Assembly (NCBI GenBank): GCA_012932295.1
Contig: JAAONU010000019.1
Location: 30,233,913-30,297,912, forward strand
Reading direction: 5' to 3'
Length of the DNA stretch: 64,000 nucleotides
Source of the DNA: Cyclina sinensis
Lineage: Eukaryota; Mollusca; Bivalvia; Venerida; Veneridae
How positions within the stretch are numbered: position 1 is the stretch's first letter; the number at the start of each line of letters is the position of its first letter. A model generated the notes under the pieces. The model saw nothing but the letters and a program-made list of their open reading frames with translations, was not told the origin of the DNA and did not search any database. Shown one piece after another: positions 1-12,600 of this stretch. The translations under genes were made by a program, and so were the position numbers.

Positions 1-1560
1 CATATTTACCAGCTAAAATGTCCGTATTTGTTTTATTATATAATATATAAATAGCTTTTATATGGCACATTTGTTTCATCCATTTCTTATATCGCTGTTA
101 CACCGGAAACATCATAATTCACAACATCCTGTCAGGTGGTGCATTTGATGGAATTTGCTGAAATGGCCTTGGTCATTTCCCAAAAGTGGCTTGTTTCGCC
201 GGAAATGTCTAAATTATAAACAGATGCGGGGGATTTCCAGGAAATCTATTTTTGAAAAAAATGTCAATATGCTCTGATATTTACTGTTTTTTTTTTAGAA
301 AAAGTTATGCCTGCACCAATCAGAGAAAGGCATTTCAAAGCTTTTTTCTAAACTTGTTACTTGGCAAAATTAAAGCAGAAAGACTGATAATGTTTTCAAA
401 TCCAAAGTGAATTAAGCTTGAGAGTCTCCATTCTAGGAGAAGAGCGTCCCTTTTGCCAGTACAAAATAGCTGGGTGCAGCACCCTGCCCCTTTGATTGCC
501 CCTTTCTCTAGCAGCCTACTATCCTCTTTTAGACTTGGGATTTCCTTATTTCATGTGAATATTAAGAGTAAGAGGGGATACTGGTCTTGAATAAGACGGT
601 ACCAAGGGGATGAGTGGACTTCATTTATACCAGATAGGTACATGTATTAAAACATGAACTGATTCAATAATCCTGAGTACACTGTATCCCCTTTCTACAC
701 TATCCAGCTTACAAGGGCCTCTTTTCACAGTAGCACCCCGCCCTTTTTCTTTTCTAGCTTTACTAGTTTGACAATAACTTTTCAAGAAAATAATAGGAAG
801 AAACACTCAAATTTGGATAATTCTAACTAGTATACCCAAGTGATTGTTCTCAAAATAAAATTCTTCCATCAATGGTCTTTACCTAACAGTCAAATTTGTT
901 ATTTATTACTTATTTGTTGGTGAAAAGACATCAAAACAGTATGTATTTTATTTGATTTTTGAACATTTTGCATAAACTTGTACCACCAAATTGACACCAA
1001 TGAATATTCTAACTAGAGTTCCTTTTTATAAATTACACAATACAGTTCAGGCATTATAAGGGTGACTTGCTTTCTACAATTTGCTATGAAGGGGGCATCT
1101 GGTCCTTTAAGCTTTCTAAAATTATCAGATACATAAAATTTCTCTCAAAAACTCTTCAGAGTTTTTACCAGGAAACTTCTCATTTTTTCCTTCTCTCAAA
1201 CAACATCTGGTAGAGATTTACCCATCATGCACTTCACACTGCATGTTCAGGTAAACTTCATCCAAATTCTACCAGTGAATATACATTATCTAGGATGGGT
1301 TTTGCATATTTCACATTACAATGCCATTATTTTTCTCAGAAAAATGTGAAAAAATGAATTTGCCAATACCAGCCCTTGTCAACAGGCTCCGATTGTTTAT
1401 ATAAAAATAAGCATAAGAACATTAATTACACAACTTAATATTTCATAAATATACCTCTACTCATTATTACTTCTCATTTTGTAAATAAAATACTCATTCT
1501 TTCCTTGTCTAAGCTGAACCCCTGGATCTGGATACAATGTCTGTCACGACCAAGTTTAAA
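1..1560. other. No gene seen (AT-rich flank)
   Basis: Both strands were read. The open frames are short, with no recognisable domain and no convincing exon. A few donor-like sites on the minus strand have no partner. Confidence 0.5.
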
Positions 1561-1562
1561 AA

Positions 1563-2200
1563 AACAAGAACTGTCACTGACAGATGACAATGTCCCTGAA
1601 GTGAAGCACTGACTTTTGAGCTGAGGACTAGGTGAAGATAAATAGTAGATCCTTCAAAAGAAGTGTTTTTTTGACAACTGGTTAATGCCAACAAAAATAT
1701 ATGTCATTTGGAAGATCTCTCCCAAAGGGTTGTTGTGTCCAACCATGAACTAAATCTGTTGAGTAAAAGGGGAGTTATGAAAAGCAGTCATCGAGAGGTT
1801 AGAGCACTGGACTCCCAATACAGAAGTTACTGGTTCATATCCCTTCATAGGTTAGAGTCTGCAGTGACATTCAGCGCGAGTACTGGTTTGAACCCAGGAA
1901 GCAGTCATCGAGAGGGATTAATATAAGTTGCAATAACTTGCTTCCTAAACAATGCAAAATAAATAATTTTAAACTAACAACGTTATGGCCAATATTAAGT
2001 ATCTTTTACAACTGGAAGGTCAAGGTCAGCCAGGGGTCAAGATCAGTAATATAGGTCTTGTCCAAGAAGGTTTTGTGTTCATGTATGAAGTAAATCTGTT
2101 TGCTGATATAGAAGTTATAGGCAATGTTAAAATTTTAGGACAGAATGACTGACAGACAGTTCAAAACCTATATGCTGCAAATCCTTCAAGGGCATAAAAT
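1563..2200 (+). mobile_element. Non-autonomous TIR element, family with ATGCCCC ends
   Basis: The left end reads ctgtcactgacagatga and then a degraded atgtccctgaa; the right end reads ttcaagggcat. The interior has degenerate units with the phrases 'gtccaa...gtgttgtgt', 'gaagttat' and 'aggtcaaggtca'. The same layout recurs at about 2425-3114 and 46249-46884, which identifies the family. There is no transposase ORF. A tRNA-like SINE sits in its middle. The family name is unknown to me. Confidence 0.55.
1775..1965 (+). repeat. tRNA-derived SINE copy
   Basis: A-box-like 'ggttagagcactggact' and B-box-like 'ggttcatatccc' lie about 40 bp apart. A body follows with 'ctggtttgaacccaggaag' and 'cagtcatcgag', and the copy ends in an aaataaataa tail. 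The same body and tail recur at 5743-5960, so this is a dispersed SINE and not a functional tRNA gene. Confidence 0.6.
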
Positions 2201-2424
2201 TTTTCAATTTCAAATGAACAATCAAACTGCAAAAATTATTGTTTGATATACTGCTAATTAGGTTTAGTTTTCATTTATTTATAATCTCACCAGAGTCAGT
2301 TACCTATCAATTAACCTATATCATAAATGAATCAACGATGACTGAAACAATGAATCAGTGAAAGATATGATAAAGTAAATAAATAATGAGTTCAACAGAC
2401 CAATAAGAATGAATAAAAATGAAA

Positions 2425-3114
2425 AACAAGAATTGTCACTGAAAGATGATAATGCCTCCGAAGTGGCACTTTGACCTTTAAGCTAAGGACCAGATGAAGA
2501 TAAATTGTAGCTTCTAAAGAAACAGATGTTTTTGGACAATCAACCTCAAGGTAAATATCAGAGGTAAAAGTTTCAAAAACATAATTATGTTTCCAGATGA
2601 AGATTCTAAATACTTCCAAAGAAGAGTTTTTTTTTTTTTTACAATTTAACCTCAAGGTAAAGGTCAAGTTAGGGCTGAGGTAAAAAAAATATACGCATTT
2701 GAAGGTTGCTGTGTCCAAACATGAACTAAATCTGTTCAGTTTTAAGGGAGTTATGGCCAATATTAAGGATTTTTGACAACTGGAATTCTGAGGTCAATGT
2801 CATTTAAATATATGTCTGTGGGAAGGTCTTGTCCAAAGGGGTGTTGTGTTCAAGTATGACGTCAATCAATTTACTAATAACGAAGTTATGGGCAATGTTT
2901 AAGTTTTCTGACAATTGGACCTTTGAGGTAAAGGTCATTCAGAGGTCAAGGTTAAAGAAATACTTGTCAATGGGAAAGAATTGTCAAAAGAGGTGTTGTG
3001 TTAAAGTATGAAGTAAATCCATTTTCTAATAAGGAAGTTATGGGCAATGTTAGTTTTTTGGAAAGAATGACAGATGGATGGACAGGTCAGACTACTAACT
3101 CCTTTAGGGGCATA
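2425..3114 (+). mobile_element. Non-autonomous TIR element, same family as 1563-2200
   Basis: The left end is aattgtcactgaaagatga followed by atgcctccgaa. The right end is 'ctttaggggcat' after a 'gaatgacagatggatggac' stretch. The interior is a degenerate tandem repeat of roughly 100-150 bp with 'gtccaaaggggtgttgtgt' and 'gaagttatgggcaatgtt'. Short ORFs inside it are by-products of the repeat. Confidence 0.55.
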
Positions 3115-4310
3115 AAAATGACAAGTACACCCACTGATTGTTTAATTCAATATGCTTGTAAGAAAAGTTCAATTATATGTGCATACTTTGCACTCAGTCA
3201 CTTGTTTCAACAGCTGGTAATACACCTATATATCTATTTTAAACCTTGGTGATTTCTTAGAAGGATTATGTTTTACACATACTTCCTGTATTGTGTTCGA
3301 ATTTTCCTCTCCATTCTATCGAATGAGAGATATTCTGGATATAATACAAACCAGATGTATCATTTGATAATCTTTTACTGCAAGCTGCAACGCAAAAACG
3401 TTAGAGAAGATGGCAACTGCATCAATATTAATGTGTTACCTTGTAATTCCATCTAGAATTTTCTCTTCTCATTTTTTATATTTTTATTATCTCAAATGTA
3501 GTGCTTGAGTGCCGGAGAGAGGTAATTTACTCCCAGTCGACTGTATCTCATAGAATTGTTAGACTGTATTTTTTTCGTCATATTTTGATAATACTGAAGG
3601 TAATAGTATAAACAGAAGGTGCGGAATTTTGATGGATATGAAGTAGTGTTTCATCCGATAACAAGCACATGATATCTTAATGTTTGGCTCGTGTTTTGAA
3701 TTTTATTAACATTTTAAGGACCTTATACAAGTAATATTCTACCAAATACCTGAACTCTATGCTTGATCATAAGATTACGGGGCACACAAGACCCCTATCA
3801 GTACTTAAACTGCTTATTTTGAAACAATTTGAACTGTTAGGGGGTGAAGTATACTTTTTTTACAGACTATATCTGCCAATGATGAACTTCATTGTGTTTT
3901 TTAACTTCTAAGCTTAAATGATAAGCAAAAAAAACCTTCAGTAACAAGATTTTTTTTTCTCAGCTTACTAAATTCAAATGATTCAAATCAGAAATAGCTG
4001 TTAACTCTGCTTTATAAGAAGTTGCTTAAATAATAAATATATCAGCCAAAAGCACTTTATATGACCAAACACATCATACATGTATTTTGCAGTGCTTGTC
4101 TCTGTATCAAGCCTGAAGGTGAAATCAAGTCTGATCCAAGCTTAGTGTAGTCACAAATACTTGGGAACTAACTTACAGTAATACAGTCCAAATCCCTAAC
4201 ACCATCAGAGGTGAAGGTGAGGATAATAATAATAAGAAGAAGAAGCAATTATATTCTTATAACATGTATAAGAGATAGAATCATATAAAAAAATCATCAA
4301 AGATATTTAC
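3115..4310. other. No supported gene
   Basis: AT-rich sequence with simple (ATA)/(AGA) runs near 4225-4250. A strong donor-like site on the minus strand (near 4176-4182, gtaagttag) lies left of the putative exon at 4311-4379 and may mark a further small exon, but its upstream boundary is not clear. Confidence 0.4.
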
Positions 4311-4379
4311 CTTCTAATAACGCTATATATCCTTTACAATTCAAGATGGTCAAACTTTCATGTAGGTTTATTGATTGTT
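4311..4379 (-). CDS. Putative internal exon, unidentified gene
   Basis: A 69-nt stretch is flanked on the minus strand by atttcag and gtaaat. It is open only when entered with one base left over, and then reads QSINLHESLTILNCKGYIAL plus LLE. That phase matches the exit phase of the putative exons at 4877-4905 and 9261-9306. No family was recognised. The splice borders and single open phase are visible; joining it to the other exons is inference. Confidence 0.35.
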
Positions 4380-4876
4380 CTGAAATATTCTAAAAGTTGG
4401 GGTGAAAAGTAAGGTTTTACAGAATTCATGTCCTTATTTCAATAGTGGTTAAAACAATGTCCTTCAAAAGTAGGGATAACAGGAACTATTCTATGGGTGA
4501 ATTTTTGAGGAAACTAATTTACTCAACAGTTACAGTGTGTAGGGCTAAGTTTATCACCTTGTTAAACTCAGAGAACTTTTTTAACAAGCAATAAACCAAT
4601 CACACTTTATACAGGATTTTTTTTTTTTCGAAGCCTGGAACAGTTCTGTCCTTTCAAAGATTTCAAAATACTGTCATGCATGAGCATACTGCTTACAGAG
4701 CATAGGCAACAGAATTTTCGCTTTTCTAGCTTCAATGCTTTTACATGGTTAAGCACACAGCTGACATACCCTGGCCTCTTCAATATTAATATTAAATAAA
4801 AAATCGTAAATTTATCACAAGTGTACATGTATGTCTGTACCATTTGCATACAACGTCAAGCATTCAGAAACCTTAC
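4380..4876. other. Intergenic or intronic, nothing recognised
   Basis: AT-rich; includes a T-run near 4617-4629. The 80-residue open frame on the minus strand here has no domain signature. Confidence 0.4.
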
Positions 4877-4905
4877 CTAACATTGTGAGGGATGCAGACA
4901 AAGTT
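4877..4905 (-). CDS. Putative 29-nt micro-exon, unidentified gene
   Basis: On the minus strand, atgaccag precedes and gtaagg follows a 29-nt segment. Entered with two leftover bases it reads TLSASLTML and exits with one base, the phase needed by 4311-4379. The exon at 15886-15944 exits with two bases and so fits as an upstream partner. Such a short exon is weak evidence by itself. Confidence 0.22.
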
Positions 4906-5742
4906 CTGGTCATATTGTTCAAAGAAACATTAATGTAACACAGTGGAGTGAAACTTTAACTTTCTGATGGTTGAGCATGAGTTGTCGCACTTTCAGCCTG
5001 TTTAATATGTAAAAGTCACCTTGTTTTCTGATGAAAGACAACTTGCTTAACATTCAATTTATGGAAAATATTGATGAAGTCAAAAACCCGAAATACCACA
5101 GATTAGTCTCCAGTGCAAACCACTTGTGGCTTGTCAACATTTCTCCAAAATACTATATAAATAACCAGTGAAAACACTTGGTGTATGCTGGGCTTTTGTT
5201 CTTTGTGCATAAAATATCATTTTTGGTCCAATTCTGATAAAAATTTTGTAGGAAAAATCATGGTCTATAACTTAATGTATTTTCACCAGTATTGCATGGC
5301 ATTTTTATCCTATTTGAAATATACTAAAAACAATACTTTGTGAGATTTATTTGCCTGCCAGAAGATTTTGTTAGATTTGCACAATTAGCAAGTCTTTAGG
5401 GTGAGGCAATGATTTCTTCCAAAAATAAACACAGAAACTGCATCTAGAAAGCTCAAAACCTTTCTTTAATTTAAAAATGTGAACTATATACCAAGAGACC
5501 AAAATATAAGTTCCCATACTAAACTAAGGAAAAAACATTAAGTAGAGAAAGAGGACAGTTTTCCTAGGTTGGGAATGTATGTTACTAAGTGGAACATGCC
5601 AGTAAGTATCAGAAATTTGCAGCTGAAAAGAAATGAATCAATGTATCCACAATTAATTAAATACACCAATAACTCAAGAATGAGAAATACTGACATCCAA
5701 CTGTTGCCAACTGGCTAGTCAAAATAATTCAAGTGATAGGAG
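4906..5742. other. No supported feature
   Basis: AT-rich sequence without recognisable coding or repeat structure on either strand. Confidence 0.4.
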
Positions 5743-5960
5743 GAGGCACCTGTGGTCCAGGGGTAGAGTGCAGGGCTCCAGATCCGAAGGTCGTGGGTTC
5801 AAATCCCGACAGAAGCGAGATTCTCTCACGATCTTCACATACCTACTTGCTGCGCGAATACTGGTATGGAACCCAGGAAGCAGTCATCGAGCAGTGATGA
5901 ATCTAAGTTGTAAGAACTTGTATCGCAACATGATGTAAAATAAATGAGTCTAAACTAATT
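5743..5960 (+). repeat. tRNA-derived SINE
   Basis: The head has A-box-like 'gtggtccaggggtagagtg' and B-box 'gggttcaaatcccg'. The body has 'gcgcgaatactggtatgg', 'aacccaggaagcagtcatcgag' and 'ctaagttgtaagaacttg', and the tail is aaaataaatgag. Head, unrelated body and A-rich tail are the SINE layout. The body repeats at 1775-1965. The tRNA head is not a clean cloverleaf, so no tRNA gene is called. Confidence 0.75.
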
Positions 5961-6347
5961 CAAGCGATGTCGTGAACATATTCTATATTTTTGTTTTAAG
6001 AACGAATCTCCCTATAAGGAGGAGAGATTGACTCATACAAAAAATTACACAGTATCTCAACTCGCTTCAAATTAGGAGTCTACCAACTTGCATGGGACAT
6101 TAATCAAGGCTACATATCGCACACCAATCAATACATACTTAAAATTACATATAAATTTAACACTGCAGCTGTAGCTTGTATGAAACATTGTTTAACAATT
6201 TCTAGTTGCAATTATGATAACCATTACACTTGATGGCACCAGGGCTTTAATTTACAGGGAATGGACACTCCAAAATTGCGATAATATGATGTCGCGCGCA
6301 TGCGCGGCCGGATCTCAATAAAAACACCTCAATTGCGAACGGTTCAT

Positions 6348-7062
6348 GTTGCTGCCAGGGTTGGGTTTTTTCCGGCAAAAACTAGTTTTTTCCTTGCCAG
6401 TGGCAAAAACTGGAAAAAACTGGCAAAAACTGGTAAAAACCGGCAAAAATGGCAAAAACCATGATAGCTTATATTTCACCTAAGTTTAAGAGAAAAGACA
6501 AGGCTTGAATAATTCTTATTAGTAAATTTTTATTAATCAGAAATCACTTATAAATAATCACATTTTTAATAGCATGATAATGCACTTTTGAATAGCATGG
6601 ATGACATTTTTTTTCTGTTGCAATATCTTTGCTTTACTATTGGAAATTAAGTTGTTTGGAATATGTTTTTCAACTGAATGATATCAATAGATTTTGGAGT
6701 ATATATAAAACAAGGTCTTAATTGACACTAATTGACAAGTTTACAGTACACAACACCTAGTCACTATTTTGGGACCATTAAAGACTTAATTGACACTAAT
6801 TGACAGGTCTACAATATACAGCCAATGTCCACTGCCATGCCTTAAGTGTGGACCAGTGAAAGAGATTAGCACCTTTAAGGCTCTGACCATGTATATTCAC
6901 ACCTTTTCAAATGTGTTGTTCAAGTGTTTAAGTGTTTAAACATTTATTTTTTTTTTAGTTTTTGCCAGTTTTTGCCACTTAGTTTTTTCCTTGCCGGTTT
7001 TTTCCGGTTTTTTCCATGGTTTTTTCCACCCTCGGCAAAAACTTGCCAACCCTGGTTGCTGC
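6348..7062. mobile_element. Nested hAT-type MITE with perfect 8-bp target duplication
   Basis: The element 6356-7054 begins CAGGGTTGGG and ends GCCAACCCTG. It is flanked by exact direct repeats gttgctgc at 6348-6355 and 7055-7062. The subterminal zones are inverted clusters of the motif ggcaaaaactgg (6370-6460) and ccagtttttgcc (6955-7045), which probably act as transposase-binding sites in this family. At 699 bp with no ORF it is non-autonomous, and it inserted into the older element that surrounds it. Confidence 0.85.
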
Positions 7063-8035
7063 TTTCACGATCATATACTCAAATGTTGAAAAGAACTTAC
7101 ATTAAGAAATTTCAGAACGAATTGTAAATTAAATATTGTGAAATAAATATTTTGACTATCTTGTTTGTTATTTTTCGAAGCAGCTTTTGCTTGAATAACA
7201 ATGAAATCAGTACTAAAATATAATCGTTGTTTTCCAAAATGGCGGAAAGTATGTACAAATTCGTGTTTTCTTGTCAACTTTCGGGGGGTATTAGACAAAA
7301 ATGGAGTTATGAAATGAGTTGACATAAGATGGAAGTTAATCAGTGGACATAGGATTGAGCATTACTATGCATTTTATTGCTATATCTGTGTTTGTTAATG
7401 AAATAAAGCAACATAAATTATAGCAATTTTGTCGAAAAAAGTTATTCGGTGATCAACACCTTAACGAATTTCGGGTGGTATCAGTGCAAACAGACTCAAT
7501 GAAAACACTTAACATGAATTGCATCGTACTCTACTTGGATGAGATTGACATTTGAATCTAAGGTTTCCGACCTCCTCTGAATATTAACTTCAAAATGGGC
7601 GGTTAAATATTGGGCTATTTTAAACACACGGTTGATCAGTGTTCTTTAAAATTACTTGCACTGAAATTTGGTGTTGTTTGTTGCATTCTTCATTTTTTAT
7701 AAAATTAAGTGCTGGTTAATTAAATTTGTGGACAATGGGTAGCATTGAGATCGTGTTTTTGGCTCAATGGGCAGAGCTTTTATTAATTAATATATTAATT
7801 AATCGCTTTGTCATAATTTTGGGTGTCAGGATGTTGTGACATGACTATCATACAAAAGTTTACATTTATACTTGTTAAGTAAAGATAATCTGAATAATTT
7901 GAAATAATCTGAGTCTACTATTTCCAGACATATTTTTTTCAGTAAATTATACCATATATTGACGAAGTTATAAACAATTTTTGTAGACACGTGAACACTT
8001 TTTTCATCAAGTCGAGACAAGATTTTTACCAAAAG

Positions 8036-8710
8036 AAAAAGGTATTGAGTTGTCTTCTTTTACTCGTCGGCTTGGAACAGCCACTTCCTTAGTTGAAATA
8101 AAAAAAAAGGTATTATAAGAGGTCAATGTTTCTTTCTTACAAATTTAAAATTTTTGAAAATCAGCCCATTATTGACAAAAATACGGATGTTTTTGTAAAC
8201 TAGGTGCATGTATTGCATGCCAATTTACCGCTAACTAACGATAGATAATTACAAAAAAAAGACGTAAAAGTATTGGGTTGTCGTTTTTTACTCGTCCGCT
8301 TGGAACAAACACTTCCGTTGTTGAAATAAAAAATAGATGTCATAAAAGATCAATGTTTCTTCTTTCTTAAAAATTTTTAATTTTGAAAATCAGCCAATTA
8401 TTGACAAAAATACGGATGTTTTTTGTAAACTAGGTGCATGTATTGCATGCCAATTTACCGCTAACTAACGATAGATAATTACAAAAAAGACGTAAAAAGT
8501 ATTGGGTTGTCGTCTTTTACTCGTCGGCTTGGAACAAACACTTCCATTGTTGAAATAAAAAATAGATCTCATAAAAGATCAATGTTTCTTCTTTCTTACA
8601 AATTTTAAATTTTGAAAATCAGTCCATAATTGACAAAAGTACGGATGTTTTTGTAAACTAGATGCGCGCGTTGCATACCAATTTACCACTAACTAACGAT
8701 AGATAATTGA
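8036..8710 (+). repeat. Three tandem copies of a ~225-bp unit
   Basis: Units start near 8036, 8265 and 8492. Each has 'gtattgggttgtcg', 'tttactcgtcggcttggaac', 'acttcc.ttgttgaaataaa', 'gatcaatgtttctt', 'attgacaaaaatacggatg' and 'ctaactaacgatagataatt'. They are internal to the outer hAT-type element and non-coding. Confidence 0.8.
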
Positions 8711-9260
8711 TTATCGACCGATTTTCCGTTACAGGATATACAGGTGAACTCACGACACCATATTTTGGTTATTCATTCGATAGATAAGGAGTGTCCATTC
8801 CCTGTAAATTAAAGCCCTGATGGCACAAAGACAACTGAAAGACATAATTAAATTATGATGAGTAATTTTACACTTAATATTTTCTGTTTGAAATTTCACT
8901 GAGTAACTGCCTAAGTGCTTTTTAAGAGTGGGTTATCATTATCAAGTGCTTCAAATGTTTTGCCTTTTATTACGGATACTGATACTTATAGTCCTTCATT
9001 GAAAGACTTCGCATTTTCATTTTCTTCTCAGTTTTACATTTGTCAATTTTTTCATGGTTTATGTCCTCACTTTTACATAGCACTACCCCAGTCCAAATTA
9101 CTGTACTCAAAACGTTGAATATCGTGCTATTTTTTGAATGGTCGATATCCGCCTTCAGAAAAGGCAGCATCCTGCCTGAAGTCACAATACTGAGACTAAG
9201 CACTACCCCACCCACAAAATGAATATTGGGTTAAATAAAACATTTTAAATGACTACTTAC

Positions 9261-9306
9261 CAAGACCTTGAAGGCAAAAACAGACTGTCAAAGTGCAGAG
9301 GAACAT
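9261..9306 (-). CDS. Putative first coding exon with signal peptide, unidentified gene
   Basis: On the minus strand an ATG at 9306 in a good context (acaaagATGt) opens MFLCTLTVCFCLQGL and runs straight into a strong donor, g|gtaagtag, with one base left over. The hydrophobic run looks like a signal peptide, so a secreted or membrane product is inferred. It lies head to head with PXMP2. A rival reading is a 24-nt exon starting after the internal 'ctctgcactttgacag'. Downstream exons are uncertain; 4311-4379 has the right phase. Confidence 0.4.
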
Positions 9307-9525
9307 CTTTGTTTGACAATTAAACCATGTTTTGCGTTAGTAAACTGTAATAAATGTCATAAATTCATCCTAAATAATTTGTCAATTAGCTGTCAAATAA
9401 CGACTTCATAGGTCTCGCAAAATCACGGAAGCAACGAGATTCAACATGTCTGCGCCCATGGTGCATAGTCCCAATTTTTGAACGCAGTCAGTTCAAGGTC
9501 CATAATTTCTTACTTTGGCGACAAA
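9307..9525. promoter_or_regulatory. Candidate bidirectional promoter
   Basis: Only about 220 bp separate the PXMP2 start codon (plus) from the ATG of the signal-peptide exon (minus), so 5' UTRs and core promoters of both must lie here or overlap. No TATA box is placed convincingly. The call rests on spacing and would fail if the minus-strand exon is not real. Confidence 0.35.
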
Positions 9526-9629
9526 ATGAGTTTGAGCAAAGAAAGTAAAGACAATTTCTTTGAGAGTACTCTCAACAAGTACTTGCAGTTGCTGAAGGAG
9601 AAACCTTTAATAACCAAGGCCTGTACGAG
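9526..9629 (+). CDS. PXMP2: PXMP2 coding exon 1
   Basis: Encodes the soluble N-terminus MSLSKESKDNFFESTLNKYL and the conserved LLKEKPLITKACT. It ends with two bases (ag) before the donor gtgggt; joined to exon 2 this gives Thr-Ser, as in the family's TKAATSG-like segment. Confidence 0.85.
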
Positions 9630-12600
9630 GTGGGTGGGGTTTAACTTTATTGTTTATGTTTTTAATCGGCCGTTTTCTGTGGAATGCCCGCGGTGACATG
9701 CTACGTGCTAGTTGCTAAATGCCAACTGCTATTTGTCAAATGCCAAATAATATTTCCTACTTTCTCCTTAACTGCGAGAATGATTCTATAGGCTTTCTGT
9801 ATATCACCTCATGGATGCAAGTCAAATCGGTCCCAAGTCAAATGGGCGGTATCCAGTCGTTTCCCCCACAAACCAGTTCCTCACCTGGATGTTTCCCCCA
9901 CACTACAGTTTCCTCCAGGATGTTTCCTCCCCTATATATATACTATATAAAAAGTAGTTGGGAAAGATTGGAAAGGTTTATATTTTTACTTAAATACATA
10001 CATAATTTTGATGTACCATTGGTTTGTTGCATTTACAATAGTTTAATTATTGATATAGAAATATAGAAATAATAATAACATTTCAACCAGCTGATTATCA
10101 AAAGAATCAAGATTATCATTAATTAATTTTTACAAATAACATAACATTTATATAATTTTCAATTTTAAATGTAAATTAAATAGTAAATTATTTTATTGCA
10201 ATATAATGAGAATTATGTTTTTGAAATATATAAACCACTAAATTTACCAAGCATTTAATGGAGTGAAATGTATGAATTGTTTGAGATAGTTACACTACAA
10301 AAATTTACAAATTAAGGCTATTAACAGGATATGGCAGGTGTGAAATACACTGCATCTGTATTTAACACATTTTAAACAGCTTAATACCAATTATGTTTTT
10401 TTACAAATGACCAGATTTATATCAATGAAGAAATAACAAAGCCAACTGGTTAAATATCAATGATACTAAATATTTCATAAAGAACAATATCATCATTATA
10501 TAGTATATCTTCACATTACTATAATTATAATATATATATAGGGGAGGAAACATCCAGGAGGAAATGTCAGTGTGGGGGAAACAACTGGAAACCCAAATCG
10601 GCCCCAAGTCAAATCGGCTCCAAAATAAGTCAGTCGACCTCCAAAAAAGGCATATCAACTCCACTGCATTTTTATTAGCCAAATCGGCCACAAAAGTCAA
10701 ATTGGCCCACCAAAATTGAACATTTTTAATAATGCTACCATGTGATTTTTCTAATTCTCTTGCAATTGTGTTAAAGAAGATTAATAAAAGATAATTGCAT
10801 TTAAATATTCAGCCTGACAAACGACAACTTATTGTGAAATTAAGTTAGCTTTAATGTTAATGATAATTGTTATTAACATAATTTTACACATGTGTGATAA
10901 TTGATTATCTTTTTTATCGGTCTGTTCTTTTTAAATAAGAAATAAGTGAGAAACAAACTATAATTACATGTAATGAATCTTTTTTAATCATTGTCCGAAA
11001 TTAATTTGAATTGAACTTGGCACTTTTTAACAGCTATTATTTGATGAAGCGATGCCATCCCGAGTATACAGGTAGGTACTAAAATGTTTTCATTTTTGTA
11101 AATTGGCATAAAGGAGTGGATGTGGTCCAGTGGTAATGCGCTGGACTGGTAAACCAGGGGTCCCGAGTTCGATCCGCTGTTTCTCCACTAACATTACTAA
11201 AAGTCTTTCGGATGAGATGTTAAACCGAGGTCCCATGTATCAGTGCTATACACTAAGCATGCAAAAGAACCAGGGGTGTCTCTGGAATGGGATGCTTTCT
11301 GTATCTTGCACTACCCCCACTAAATGGAATAACTTATCCCTTCAGGGGAAGTCGGTCATATGGGCAACCGGTACCGATGATGAACAAGCTCAAATAGATA
11401 AGATAAGATAATGGCATAATAGTCAGAAGTTTCTTATACTGTCTATTTTTTATATATTTTTTGTAATGGCAGCCGGTACCGATGATAAATAAATTCAAAG
11501 CAGTGGCATATTAGTCAAAAGTTTCTTATACTGTCTTTTTGTCAGTGATTATGCCCCCACTTCAAAGAAGAGGGGGTATATTGCTTTGCAATTGTCTGTC
11601 GTCGGTCCGTAGACCAAATGGTTTCCGACCAATAACTAAAGAATGCTTAGGCCTAGGAACTTCAAACTTGGTAGGATGATTGTCCATCACCAGTAGATGA
11701 CCCCTATTGATTTTGGGGTCAAGGGGTCAAAGGTCAAGGTCACATTGACCTTGTATGTAGAAACGGTTTCCGACCAATAACTAAAGAACGCTTAGGCCTA
11801 GAAACTTCAAACTTGGTAGGATGATTGTCCATCACTAGTAGATGACCCCTATTGATTTTGGGGTCAAGAGGTCAAAGGTCAAGGTCACATTGGCCTTGTA
11901 GGTAGAAACGGTTTCCGACCAATAACTAGAGAACGCTTTGACCTAGGTTCACCAAACTTGGTATGCTGGTTGATCATCACCAGTAGATGACCCCTATTGA
12001 TTTTGAGGTCATTAGGTCAAAGGTCAAGATCACAGGGACCTTCATCCTAAAAACGGTTTCCGATCAATAACTAGAGAACAGTTTGACCTAGGTTCACCAA
12101 ACTCGGTATGCTCGTTGGTCATCACCAGTAGATGACACCTATTGATTTTGAGGTCATAAGGTCAAAGGTCAAGCTCACAGGGACCTTCATCCTAAAAACG
12201 GTTTCCAATCAATAACTAGAGAACGCTTTGACCTAGGTTCACCAAACTCGGTATGCTTGTTGGTCATCACCAGTAGATGACCCCTTTAGACTTTGAGGTC
12301 ATAAGGTCAAAGGTCAAGCTCACAGGGACCTTCATCCTAAAAACGGTTTCCAATCAATAACTAGAGAACGCTTTGACCTAGGTTCACCAAACTCGGTATG
12401 CTTGTTGGTCATCACCAGTAGATGACCCCTTTAGACTTTGAGGTCATTAGGTCAAAGGTCAAGATCACAGAGACTTTCATCCTTAGAACGGTTTCCGACC
12501 AATTACTAGAGAACGCTTTGACCTAGGTTTACCAAACTTGGTATGCTGGTTGGTCATCACCAGTAGATGACCCCTATTGATTTTGAGGTCATTAGGTCAA

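Larger units (their letters stand above)
6232..8826. mobile_element. hAT-type non-autonomous DNA transposon with its target duplication
   Basis: Perfect 32-bp terminal inverted repeats, starting CAGGGCTTTAATTTACAGGG, lie at 6240-6271 and 8788-8819. The flanks share gatggcac (6232-6239 and 8819-8826, one base shared with the end of the repeat), a 7-8 bp target duplication typical of hAT elements. No transposase is present, so it must have been mobilised in trans. The interior carries a second nested hAT-type element (6356-7054) and a threefold tandem repeat (about 8036-8710). Perfect TIRs argue for fairly recent activity. Confidence 0.85.

Noticed and set aside
5743..5830. Possible tRNA gene
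   Set aside because: A and B boxes are present, but the stems do not pair cleanly and the sequence continues into a SINE body and A-rich tail that recur elsewhere.
7071..7325. Possible transposase fragment in the outer hAT-type element
   Set aside because: The 84-codon ORF shows no hAT dimerisation or catalytic motif; the element is treated as non-autonomous.
9478..9528. Upstream in-frame start for PXMP2 at 9478
   Set aside because: That codon is TTG; the first ATG in frame is at 9526 and gives the usual protein length.
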